A stretch of 64,000 bases of DNA from Onchocerca lupi (lineage: Eukaryota; Nematoda; Chromadorea; Rhabditida; Onchocercidae), in contig JAOVVO010000010.1 of the NCBI GenBank assembly GCA_028564675.1, positions 62,001-126,000 on the forward strand, written 5' to 3'. Numbering within the stretch: the stretch's first letter is position 1; every line of letters starts with the position of its first letter. A model generated the notes under the pieces. That model was not told the origin of the DNA, did not search any database, and saw only the letters and a program-made list of their open reading frames with translations. Positions 26,059 to 38,818 of this stretch are shown one piece after another. The position numbers were made by a program, and so were the translations under genes.

Positions 26059-27914
26059 TCTAAGCATGTGAAGTTCGAAGATATTTATAGCTTCAGATGG
26101 TGCTGCATCTCGTCATATTCAATTAAGCTTTAAGAATTTGAATTTCAACAGGGAATTTCTTTGTAGTTTCACTGTGGAATCTACACTTTGCAAGCGAAAG
26201 ATCTGAGAGTCAAAGAAAGTATTTTTTGTCTCAGAAGAACACTTGTCGATTCAACAGCAAGATTTGATTTCAATTATAGAAAATCTTAGAATTTCGCTCT
26301 AAGGCACATAAATTTAGCAAATTTAAAAATAAATCAGAAAAATTGAAAGTTGAAATGGTTTTAGGATATCAAAGAAGCCTCTTTTTATCTTCCATCTTCA
26401 ACTGAAATGTCCAGAATCATGAAATTGCGGTTTTTCTTATGGCAAATGATGTGGAAAATTGAAAGAATTCAAAGAAAGATTTCATCAAAATCTTATGATT
26501 TCTAATATAATATGATAGCAAAGAATTTTTGGACTATCTTCTTCCAGCAATCGAAATGCTCGCTGAAAGATTAACAGTAATTGGTGTACAATTAGGATGA
26601 TATCATGATGGTCACTAATGAGATGAGAGTCATAAGTTAAGAGATAGTTTTGGGATAAATAAAGTCTCAGAAATTTGACTTTTAGTTTGAGGATAATCTT
26701 TATCAATAGAGATTCGAAAATTGTTTCGACAGATAATATTATCGTTGATAGCAAAGCAATGGATTATCTGTTATCCTGCTCTTACGTCTCTTATCAGTAT
26801 CACGAACAGTGGGATGAAAAAATCTTTGGTTCCAAATTTGAAAATCTGATAGACCATATTATCTATTATATTCTCACTTATTTTCATTTATTTTTAAAAT
26901 CCATGTAGCTTTGCTAAAGTTATGTGTAAACAATGTTTAAATATTAGGCTTACCTTCAGTGACATGATAATTATAGACGTTTGATTTCTTATCTAGAATC
27001 TAAACTAATCATGTGAATCTCTTGAACATCCAAGTGATTTTGAGAAATAATACTGGTAATATTCACGATACTTTACCAAAATTCTCAATCAATGTTACTG
27101 CTAAAAATTTCATCCCAAAATTCTGTACTGATTTCGATATAAAAAATATTTTAGATTTTATGATGGCTCATTTTCGATGAAGATCTTTCAATGATGAGGC
27201 TATAAATATAATCGTCTAGTTTTTCTTGTCCCATAGAACAAAAGCTTCATTTATTGAGTATAAATATAATCATTTTCTAGTGATGGCCATTTTTATTCAT
27301 TTCCGAGATTTTCCTAAAAAAAGCAAATTTAAAAAATTTTTATTTCTTCTGAAAGTTATGGGTTAGATGATTTTATATGCTTAATAAATATAGCAAATTT
27401 TCCATCAAAATTCTGGCAAAACTCATGCGAAAAGGCATGCAAATAAAAGCTGAAATTAGGCTTAGCTTGATATAACTCCTGTGCTGTGACTAGATCTAGG
27501 CTGTGGTAAAGAAATTAGCCTAGCTTAAAGTGAAATATGCGGCCATGCGACTTTAACTTGCTTCAGTTGACAAGTTGATATGGTCTAAATCCCTTTTGAT
27601 CGTCAACTTGTTCACAATTGTTATTTCAAATAAATCTTTATTTCTGTTTCTTTCTTTCACTGCAAAATAACTGACATATTGAACTTTGTTGAGCTGACGA
27701 AATCCTTTTTTGTGATCCCACCTTGCGTGACTTAGTGATTAGTAAGGCTTTATATGGTGATCGGTTTTGATCGTCGCTTACATCTATGGCAATTTTACCT
27801 AAAAATCAATTTTCATATCAGAATTTGGAAGCACTTGAAGTTCACCAGGCATATTTTTCTCTGGATTCAGTTTCTGAAATTCGCCATCATCACTGATTAT
27901 CACTGGCATACTAG

Positions 27915-28048
27915 GTGTACATAAAATTCCGATCCGCGTCGGTAATATGATTCTATACGGTAGATCTGATAGTGGAAAAGAAATAATCATTGACCAAGAA
28001 ATTGATATCGATGGATTTGTGACATCTCCGGACATACTTCCTTGTTAG
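27915..28048 (+). other. isolated exon-like frame, possibly transthyretin-like
   Basis: After an ACTAG acceptor (27914) the frame reads VHKIPIRVGNMILYGRSDSG, then an acidic stretch DQEIDIDGF, and stops with TAG at 28046-28048; a donor GTGACA after GGA TTT is possible. The order basic strand, Leu-Tyr, Asp-Ser-Gly, Asp-x-Asp-Gly-Phe is reminiscent of nematode transthyretin-like domains. No signal-peptide exon or downstream exon was found, so this is a weak call. Confidence 0.15.
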
Positions 28049-28975
28049 TTTTATTCAAATTCATGTGTCTTATTCCACACGAATTTCATTTTTCTACATT
28101 CTATGCAAAAGCCGCAAATCTAAACTGAGAAAAGTCGACGAATTTTTGTTAAAATCGTATTTTTAGTAGGTATGCTAATAGCTTCTGGCACATATTCAAG
28201 TATTGTTCAGTATTCCGAACAAGTGTGCCAATAATTTTTTTACATTTCATTCAAGTATTTTAGCTGCTAAATTGAAGCATTTATGCTAGCACTTATGCTT
28301 AAATGATCTAAAAAAACTTCATGCAACACTAAATTCTTAAAAAATTCTGAAAATTTTCTATTAAAAAAAAAACATTTAAGTCAGATTATTCACTAAAAAG
28401 TTCGAGAATTCTTCAATTAAATGCAAAAGCTGCAGAAAATGATTTTTTTTCTAAGCTTATGAATTCACTAAAATTTTTTAAGTGAACGAAATGGAACTTC
28501 TGAAAGCAGCAAAGCTGGCGCACTGCTTCTCGATGGCAAACTGACTTATACTGAGCGAGGGATTTAGATGATACAATTATTTAAGGAATAGAAAATTCCG
28601 CGTTATCTGACTTAAATGATTTTAAACAGAATTCGAAATTCGTTATTGGTTTCGATGTGTGAAGCCAGAAATTGATATTCGACACAATGTTGTGTACTGA
28701 ACTGGCTGTATTTTAATAATATTAGTAAAAGGATGAAATAATATTAAAGAAAAATTTCTTACAAAATTTAATTCTTTGACGTCAAGAAAAAAGTCTGTTT
28801 TAGGGTGGGCCAACAAAGGAAGGACAAGTATTTGGCCGGGTTTCTGGATCACATCTTCCAAATATTTCTTGCTGGATTGGAGAAAGCAAACAAAATAACG
28901 TCAGGAAAATCAAGATTGTCGCTCAAAGACAAAGATAGCGTGATTTTTATCCATTTTTTATACAAGCGTTCGTAT

Positions 28976-29027
28976 ATTGCTGTTATTGTTATTCATGGTT
29001 ATTCGTATTGCTGTTATTGTTATTCAT
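28976..29027 (+). repeat. tandem duplication, 31-bp period
   Basis: The 21-base string beginning ATTGCTGTTATTGTTATTCA occurs at 28976 and again at 29007, a 31-base period with near-identical intervening sequence. Confidence 0.8.
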
Positions 29028-31137
29028 AATTCATCTAGCTCAACAAAATTTACACTGAAAGTGAATTTTTCCTTCTGATCCTTGTAAGTGAAGTTAAGCT
29101 GTAAAATCTATTTACTGTCACATGCTGCTCGCAGTAATGTAACCCTGAATGTTGATTATGAGCAAGGTGACATAGAGGTCAACAATCTTCTTATTCTATA
29201 TCTAATCTATGACAAATAGTACCACTTTTTGGATCAAATCTTCACTCCTATACCCCGCACTTTCATAATTTGTATCATTTCCATCCCTTATTCGGCTTTC
29301 CACGAGCATCATTCGACTTGCTTTTATTTGCATTTTTGTACATTTGTAAAAAAAGGACTCCTTTCATTTTGTCCTGGAATAAAGTTTCTTCCTTCCTTCT
29401 TATTCTCAATTATCATCAGTTGATATGTTTTGGAATTTATTTCAATTTTCAAAATTTTAAATCTTGAGAGCAAATAATATACTTTTAGGATCTAAAGAGT
29501 CACGCGGATAATCAAGTCTCGCGCTCTTCTGTATTAAGTCATTGCTAATCCCGCGGTGGAAAATTATCAACCTGAATAGACCTGATTTTTTAAAAAAGAC
29601 TAAAGAATAGTATCAAGAAGAATAAGATGTGTCGTATTAAAAGTTCCAGTATTCCGCATTCTTAGCATGCGGTGTTTATTTCAGACTTACCTTAGCAGCA
29701 GTAATTAATTTGATGGTCATTTCCCTTCAGTGTAATAAACAAAAATTTCGTCCCACTGATGAAGTTATTAAAGATTGACTCCTTCTTTAATCCATTCTCA
29801 TATTTGATCTCTTTGTTAATAAAAATTTGGGGTCATCTACTGCACAATAGAACACAATGAATTATTATCTATTCAAAAAACAGGTTATAATTCTTGAATA
29901 AATGACTTTTCCATAACCATATGCGATCTAAAGATCTTTCTTTAAATCACTCAGTTCCGGAACAATTTACCTAGGAAAAATCAGCACAGAGATTAAATGC
30001 TGATGTTGTGGTAGCCAATGACAACTGAAAATGCTGAAATTATCAGTGAAAATTGATAATTACTAATGAGACAATAGTACGAAATTCGGCACAACATAAT
30101 CAAGGAACTATTGTCCTTTATTTTCGCCATCACATCTACACAGCACAATTATAAGATCGTGATGTAAACGGATTCTTCGAGTGGATAATATTCTATTCGG
30201 ATTGTCACGGGTAAAAAGGATATGGATAATTATTTAACCAGTAAAATCTATTCAAATTAATCATCTTTTCTCTTTCCAGAAATAGTCTGAATTTTCAAAA
30301 TTATACTGATTTCGTGAATGGCAGCACTGATAGCCTTTATCACAGAGAGAAAAGATAAAAATGTTCGCATCAGTGTTGCTCCCTGAATTGCTTCCTGTAA
30401 TAGATAAAAGAACACTATGTGTATATTGTACAATTTCTATCAATAAGGATAGTGGGAAATATTATATAAAATAGACTTTAGTCACTCCTATTTGCTTAAT
30501 TGCAGATGAGAACTGTATAGCTTACAACCTGAATTAGTTCTTTATAGTAACACTTGAGTTACTTACGAAGCATATTCAAATAAGAACACTTTTACTTTTT
30601 ACATACCAAAAATTCCTTTCAAAAAGCTGATTTCAACTTTGAATTGAGAAATTAAAAAAGAGCATACAAGATTTATCAAAAAAATTCAATGTTAAAATAA
30701 GCAATATATTTATAATTCTAAACCCGGCAAATTCTCCGTAAAAAGAAGTACTTCTAAAAAGTATATCAAATCATGGAATCTTGTTCAATTCTCAGTTTTG
30801 CTTGAAAAAACTCCTCTTCATCCTTGATTCGACCAGACTGCATAATTTGTATCTGTGACTGTGAAAAATCGATAAAATACTGCCAATTATTTTTGGATTT
30901 TAGATATTTGATGTGTTACAGTAGAAATTTGAAGCTGTTATAACAACAATTTGATGAAGGATGATATATTTTAATTCGAAGTAATGCTGCAAAAATTTAA
31001 TTTAAAAAATAAAGAATTCCATTTATGTGACTTGGTCCCTCAATTTTCCAACAAAAAAAAGTTTTGCATAGTTGAGGGGCAAGAAGGGTCATCGCCCCCC
31101 TTCATTACACTTCTCTTCCTATTCTATCACTGTGTAT

Positions 31138-31188
31138 TGTGTGTGTGTGTGTGTATGTGTATATGTATATGTGTATGTGTGTATGTAT
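31138..31188 (+). repeat. (TG)n/(TATG)n microsatellite
   Basis: A pure TG run followed by interrupted TATG/TGTG units over about 50 bases. Confidence 0.9.
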
Positions 31189-34032
31189 AATTTGTGGGAA
31201 TGTAGCTGTCGTCGATGTTGCCGTTCCACCGAGAGTGATTAACAGAAAGGGAAAGAAAGATTTCTGCAATCTTCGATCGGAGAATGTTGGGGGACAGTTC
31301 TATTTTGAGATGGTGCCCTCTCTTCCCTTCTAAAATAGACTTTTCGGCTTTTTTCCGCAAACTTCTGGGAAATGAAACACTCTTCTTTACCGTTCTTTCC
31401 AGCTCTCTTGCTGATAAAAGTAATGCGAGAGAAAGAAAGTCTCATTTTCTTCTAGACATGACAATGAATTTTAAGCAATATGCTGCTGCTCATAATAATT
31501 CCCTTGTAACCTGCAGGAATAACGATTGATTGAGAAGAGCATGATTTCAGAATTCCCGTTCGTCACGGGACATTTCAAACATACTTTTCGGAGAAAAAAG
31601 GAAATGCCTTTCTGCTTTTCTTTTAGGCTTTTTCTTTCCACAAAAAAATCCCGTATTCTTCTAAATTCATAATTAAAAGGAATATTTCTTATTTAGCAGT
31701 ATAACAAAGTAATCTCATTAAATCCATTCCTTTTCTTTTCCTCCTACATTTATCCACCAAAGATCAGCTCCTCAGATGATAAGAATACAACACTGATGAA
31801 CTTTCTATCATTCTGTGCATCAAATTTTTTTATATTAAGAATAGCATGAAACATCAAAAAGCAGAATTGAGTAAAGCAAATTGATCTTTTGAGTTAATAA
31901 TGAAATAGAAAAATTTTAATAAATGATGATACGGCCCCTCAAAATTGATTTGCCTATAACAACTGACACATCTGATGGGAAGTATTGAAATTAGGGTCGA
32001 ATTAGGAGTTCGCCCGGAAGGGATGCAAGCTAGTATAAAAGCACAAAGTACAACACATAAAAGTGTGCAACTGCAAGAGAATGGCGAATTAAATATATGC
32101 GAACATCACCAAAATGATAAATAGATGATTCTGTCACCATCGGACTGTTAAAATATGCTCATTTGTACATAATTACTGCGACAGTGGTAGAAAAAGAGTT
32201 GTGCTGAGAGTTTATTTTAAAAGATAAGATGCAGCTACTTCCCGGTTTAACTCGGAAAAAGAGAATGAGATAGAATTGTTTCCAGAATGCTTATTCGACA
32301 GCTCCTGAAATCATCTCGCTGAGATTACATCTATGCACTTCTGGAAGCTTACTTCCCTTCCCTAGAATATAGAATTGTCTCCTTTGATTTTCTTCGTACA
32401 TGTTTAACATACCGGGAAATGCATCGTACCAAGATTTCTCACTTTCACCAGTTAAATCAATCAATCACATGTTAGTAGCATTATAACACCGTAATTTACT
32501 CTTCATCATTTAAACCACATCCAAGACAGGTGTCAGTCACTTCTGCCATATTAGTCCCTCGAAAGTTTAGTCTGGCAATATCACTTTGCAGCCACAAATT
32601 GTGAAACGTTGTTATGAAGGAAGAGAGGATAAGAAAAAGTGGAGAGGAATAGGGGATTTTCATGCTTTCTTATCGATTCGGGCATAGATTTCAATCGATC
32701 TTGAAGGACTTTATCTTGTACGTAGAATATACATCTTCCTCATTGATAAAAAAGTGGGTGGGAAGGAGAGAGGAGAAACAGAAAGAGGATTATCGACGAG
32801 AATTGAAGGTCGAAGACACTTTTGAATTTGAAATGAAAATTATTTCCTGATCAGCGCTGAAGATCTGTTTTGCAGAAAGCTCATAAGATGCAGTTAAAAT
32901 AACGTTTCATGTATCAAAATACTTTGAAATATAGCAGCAATCTTCAAGCGATACAGCTGGATTCAGAAGAAAAAATGGATATGTCCACGAAGATCGCTAC
33001 AAATAAGTTAACGAGAGGAAAAGGAAAAGGAAAGAAGCTTTTTGTTATGATTTGGAAGAAAAATGGATATGTCCAAGAAGACATCATGCAAGACTTAAAA
33101 GGTGTCTGATGGTAAGGGAATATGAGACACGTTCTCACATGTTTTCATGTTGCATCATTTTGTTTAATAGTAATTTTAGGAAGTAGAAGATTGGGTACTT
33201 TTATCCGAATACTAGACTGTCTGATTCTTAATTTCTGAAACACGCCAGAAACCAAATTAGGAGTGCCGTCTTAATTAGCATTTTATAGATGATCATAGCA
33301 CATTCAATTGAACCTAGTTACATTGCATCTGTCATATTGCTTGTAACTAACTTCATGAGATTATTATTTATACGGCCCAGTGTAAGCCGTTCGCTCTTCC
33401 CATGCCATTATCACAGTTTCATCAAAATACATTTTATTTCCTATAATTCTATCGAATAGGTAACTTACATGACGTGGCTGACAAACATTTATTTGATTAT
33501 TCTCCGTAATTCACCCGAGAAAAATGCTGAAACCCGACGATACCTTTTGAAATCTACGTAGACTGGGAGAAAGATATCTCATAAAGGAGCATTCCTAGCC
33601 GCCGCTTTACCTGCAGCATGAAAGGTATAAATTTACAAATCAACCTGCTACTTCCTCTCAAGTATTGTTCACTTGCGACAGAACGAGTTCTTTTTCTTTA
33701 CACGTTCATTTTTTTTTTTCAAGTTTTTTCTTCAATTTCACAAAATTCCATCGTGTAGAGGGAAGAATTAACTACAGCTAAAGTAGAAGAGTTATTTACA
33801 CAGGGCTGGCCATTCTATTCATCAAACTTACTCTTTCGCTGTGCCATTGCTGATCCGTATCTCAAGTTTGACCCGAAGGAGAGAGTACTGACCGATCATT
33901 ACGAGCGTCTGCACTAGACTCCAGAAAGCGAGGAATGACCCTTACGTGAACCGACTCAGCACACACATTCATATGTACAAGTCGAACTTCCTTAGGTCAT
34001 GGGTCAACTTCAAACTTTTCCAGGAAAATATA

Positions 34033-34071
34033 AGCATACATATACACACACACACACATACACATACACAT
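34033..34071 (+). repeat. (CA)n/(CATA)n microsatellite
   Basis: CA dinucleotides interrupted by TA, about 40 bases, composition complementary to the TG microsatellite at 31.1 kb. Confidence 0.85.
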
Positions 34072-37000
34072 AAAAACCCTAGTGAAAAAATAGGCAAGCA
34101 GACAAGCGGGTAAAGAACACAGGGCACGAAGATGTGTAATAAAAGCAATCGATTACATGCTATTGTGTGGGAGTGATACGTGCGTGCATACACGTATAAT
34201 TACGTATGAATACATGTACTTCCTATAAACTCACGCGTGATGACATATACAATGGAATGGTTCGTTTATTTTTATGACAGTGCATTTTTCGAATTTGTAA
34301 GATGGTACCTAATGACGAGAAGTAGAAAACCTATTGACCGGGTGAGCCAATGGTAGTGCGGGCATGTGTACCATTCAGGATAACAATGCGCACGTACGTC
34401 TAATGACGTATTTCTCGTAACTCAAATTCATTGACGCTTGTTGAATACGACCCGTATGTTTTATTTACCTGCCGATCAATGAAAAGTGAGTACTTATCAA
34501 TTTTACATTGTTTCTTTTCATGATAATCAGTTATCATTAGGATTTATTATTCGAGCAGTAGGCAATTTTTACAACAGCGAATGTTTTGACTTATTGATCG
34601 GCCAAACTTCTTTGCCGTTTTATGAAATATATTTAGTAATATTATCATTTTTAAGTAAATATAAAGGCCTAAAAAATGCCTACTGTGAAGGAACCGTCTT
34701 GAATCTGATTCTCGAAAACTTTGTTTCTTTTTAGAAAAATCACTTCACTCTACTCATGATTTGTGTGAGGAATATACAAAAAGTATCCATCTAAAAAACT
34801 TTTAAAGAATATCTCGACACTAAATTTTCCTCTATTTCTGATCAGATTGACAGCAATTTTTACATTATTTCCTAGCCTGACAGTTGGCTGGAATTGAAAC
34901 CAAGAGCCTCTTAATAATATAAACTTGCTAAACAATCCGATATTCTAACCAAATACGTGAATGAATAATGCTGGGAAAGAAAATGCATCGGTAGAATGAC
35001 ATGAAATCTAAACGATATTATGAATGTAGTCATTTTCCCGTTGACAGAGAAGGTATCACAGGAATTATCAATTCCCCTTTAACCTTTTGAATTGGTCAAG
35101 CTAGCCTCTTCAAGAAGTACCATCACATGGCCTGATAGTACCATCGCGTGAACTGATGTCCAGCGGAAGGTTGACACTTTCTGCGTTGCCACAATCAATT
35201 TCATTTATAAGAAATATGACAAGAGGCTTTTTCGCTTTACAATCTGAATGCTTTCCCATCGTGTATCCCATCTATATGCGTGCATGTCTCTTTATCTTTT
35301 ATACGCCTATGTCTGTGCCATACGTGATATTGTGTTCTCTCATTCTCCTCAAAATTCCTGCTCTCTCAAATTCAAGTTGGCCATCGTTTTGCGGATGAGA
35401 TGGTCCCCTTCTGTTCTTTTTTTAGTAGCACTCCATTATTCTCGCTCATTTCTATATGGTCCCCATAAATCGTGTTCTTTTCTCTTTTTCTCCCTGTGCA
35501 TACACTCTTTATCCTACCCCTACTAACATTACAATTTGCTGGTTGATTAGCTGAGGGCGCCAGACAGACAAAGAGAATATTGTTGCTGATGCGTATGGCA
35601 GCAGCTATTTCTATGTCACTCTTTTCTGAAATAAATTTTTCAGCGAATTTCATGCGTACATATTTTGCACGCACGTTGCAAGATGTGCAGAATGGTAAGG
35701 TGCTATGTTTGCAACGAATTATTTATGCTAAGAAGTAATCGAAATGGAAAATCTGCAATATTGCAACCCTTCCATAGAAAAGGAAACGGGATAAGACTTG
35801 ACGTACGTATGGATGTATGCAACGGGAATTGTGCAGGTAAATGCATGCACGCATTCAGTCGGAACAAAACTTGAAGTTTAGATGAAAATAAATGAAAGCG
35901 CATGCTTATTTTATGGAGAATTAATAGAATGACAGGGAAAAAATGAATGAAACGACTATTTCGTCTTTTGCAGGAGGATTGCGCCTATGTCTTGCACACT
36001 TCTGACCAATGATTGTCCGCGTGCGTGCATTACCTTCATGTAGGGAGTGCAGTAATGTAAAAAAGCGTGCATGTGGAGTGTAGTATGTATATGACTGTCA
36101 TAATCATTATTTATAGTTTTCCCCGGAACGTTAAATTATGATGCTGTTCGATTATTTGTAATGAAAATACTGGAATGTTAAGGAATCAGATGAAATCGGA
36201 TTGCTTGCTCGGATTTTGATGATGAAGAGAGTGTGATGTGGTAGCAGCTTGCAATAGTCATACCTCCTTGTTGATAACGTTACTTGATCTTTGCTTGCAG
36301 CGTGCATGTGTAATAATATGCTATGCATATATGCATGCAGTGGCGATCTTTCTTCTGATTCACCGCAAATTTCTCTTTTTTTGTAAAGATGACAACTTTT
36401 TATTCATGTTCCCGGATAGCTAGAAGCCTTATTTCTTCCGGTTGTCCTTTTGCTTCCTCTCTCCTTCTTCTGGATCTATGGATTTCATTTTCAACAATAT
36501 CTTCACACCTTACTGAAACAAATCTCCTTTCTGAAGATATGTTTGAAGAGTAGATCAGCATAAGCTCACTTCTCTATTGCCGTATATATTGTGGCTCTCC
36601 ACATTCTCTGATAGTAAAATCATCGATGTGCGCATTTCAAAAATATTTCCTGTTCATTTTCATATTATTCCCTTCTGTTCACATAGTGATATCTATTCGT
36701 AATATTCGTACGATTTTTATTTGAAAAATTCATTCAAAATAGGCAGAGAATAAAAAAAAAAGATGTAATTTTACGAATTTAATAGTTGTGGTAATTAATT
36801 CTGATTAGGGATGTATGATTAACTGAACTTTGCTGTTCTGCTAAATCTATTTGAATACTGGATCTCTTCTTGCGTATTTTTCCATCTAATAGAAACTTAA
36901 GTTGCATAGACGACAGGTGCATTCAAATGTTTGTTTATGGCTTTAGACTACTTTCTAAAAATTAAGAGTGTATCTGTCATTCAAATTCACGAACGCATTC

Positions 37001-37198
37001 CCTTTTTTTTTATCAAGGGGATATGAGAAAATATTTCACAAACAATCGTCATTGAATCATCAATAGGTGGTGTAAGTAATGAAGTTGTAAGAAGTAAATC
37101 AAATCAGATCTTGCCTTAATTTTTTGTGTCTCTGTTAAAAGTCGAGTATCATATTCCTCTCACTTAGACCAAGATGGTCGTTCATGTTTTCAACAAAC

Positions 37199-37365
37199 TG
37201 ACATTTTTAATGATGCTGAAAGAGGAGGCGTAAAAAACGCAGATAAATTACCTTCCATTTTTATATAACTAAACTCACGCTTTGAAGCTTACATTTTTTT
37301 CTCTATTTTATTATGACATTTTTAATGATGTTGGATGAGCAGGCGTAAAAAATTCAGATAAATTA
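37199..37365 (+). repeat. two diverged direct copies of a ~52-bp unit
   Basis: Copy 1 at 37199-37250 and copy 2 at 37314-37365 both read TGACATTTTTAATGATG, then a GAG-AGGCGTAAAAAA block and CAGATAAATTA, differing at about seven positions. The offset is 115 bases. Confidence 0.8.
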
Positions 37366-38770
37366 AAACATATCTGGATAAGAATGCTTGGAAGAATACT
37401 GATGTTGATCTACTGTTCTCTTACATCAGTGTTATTGTGATGACTGAAAGAGTTGAACCACAAAAAATTCTCATTTATCACTAAACATCACTTTTTCGAA
37501 TATTTTACGGCAACCTATTGATGGAGAATCGAGGCCGAGATGTAGATAAACTAGCTGAATGATAGGAGAAACTTTTCTCTGTCTTATTTTTATGTAAAAT
37601 AGACCTAGTGACTTTTATCAACAATCAGACACACCAACTCATAAAGTTTGATTGGATGTAATAGTTCTCAAGCACTCGTCATCTGTTCTCTGGTTGATAA
37701 TTTAATTTTATTGATTCAGTGTGTGTAATAACAAAGCACCTTACTCCTGGAGTTGTTCAATATTTTTTTAAATTTTAGTTACACACAGTTTGTAAAATTG
37801 TGCTATGAAATAGTGGCGATAGCAAGTAGTACTATTTAATGAATGTCAGTATGTCTGTCGAACAATTTACTTTACATTATCTCAGATTATGCGGAACCTG
37901 TAACGATTGCAGCGGTGATATCATCCTTCACAGGTGCCATCAACGGAGACTTGTGTAATGGAGCCTGTATTCAGTAATTACTTTAATTATACCAACTGAA
38001 GAAGTCTGATTTATCTACAAGATTTTATTTCATCTGCCTGATAATGTGATTGGCTGATGTATTCAGGTTTTAGTTTTGCGTAAGAAGGATGTAAAGATAG
38101 TAGTAGATTGAAACGTTCTGCTCTGTTATTAAATTGAATACTCTTCAAGTAATAATACATCAAGTATTAAAATGTGTCGAAATCATTATAGAAATCCGGA
38201 AGCTTCCTGAAATTCAAATTAGAATTGACGCTGATGGGCCGCAAAAAATGTCTCAGAAAACAGGCAGGACATCGTTTAGTTCATTCTTCATCATATCTGT
38301 TGATTTTTGGAATCTTGTAAGTTTGCTCGGAAGAAAGTATTGAATTTATGTTAAAGTTGATTCATTTATTCCTGTTTCAAATCTCATATCTTCTCGGTAT
38401 GCGTGTAAAAGTTCTTCAGTATGTTGGCGCTTTCAGACGCTTTTACTGTATCGATCCATGCCTGCATTGTAACGTCCATAAATATATAAATGCGAGCGCA
38501 TGCAATAATATTTCGCGCAAAAGTGTGTTAGCAATTATAATTTCATTTTAAATTTTGTGAATGAGATAAATGCAATTTGCAGAATGCATGTTTGTTATTG
38601 CATGTTAATTAGCTATCATTCTGAACTATCAGCCATATTATATCAGAGCACTGAAACTGATCAGACCGAAAGTGATAAATGGAATAAATAAAATGACGTA
38701 AGCGGAGTCCATGTATCTGTTCTAGCCAGCATTTGTCATTAATTTTGAACTTTCGCTACGCGGTTGCCTT

Positions 38771-38818
38771 TCCCTGCCCCCTCCTCCCTCTGCATGATTC
38801 CTCCTCCCTCCCCTCTCC
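38771..38818 (-). other. C-rich/G-rich island, G-quadruplex potential on minus strand
   Basis: A 48-base tract almost free of G on the plus strand (CCCTGCCCCCTCCTCCCTC and a second CCTCCTCCCTCCCCTCTCC). The minus strand therefore has G runs of 5, 4 and several of 3 or 2 with short purine loops. It stands out in this AT-rich window. Confidence 0.6.

Larger units (their letters stand above)
25166..31137. other. gene-poor stretch with isolated open frames
   Basis: No complete gene. Two plus-strand frames of protein-like composition are listed separately (25930-26058 and 27915-28048). Other frames (for example 28805-29029 plus, 28643-28861 minus) have no splice context or motif. Confidence 0.35.

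Noticed and set aside
28801..29040. Possible bacterial endosymbiont or retroelement fragment
   Set aside because: The open frame there shows no recognisable bacterial or reverse-transcriptase motif and no gene-sized continuity.
31127..31360. Frame with His-Thr repeats
   Set aside because: Product of the TG/TATG microsatellite, no other support.
33969..34193. Minus-strand frame with a run of Cys-Val pairs
   Set aside because: The Cys-Val run is simply the translated CA microsatellite.
35372..35674. 100-codon minus-strand open frame, with overlapping plus-strand frames
   Set aside because: No domain, no splice sites at the ends and open frames on both strands; explained by the lower AT content here.
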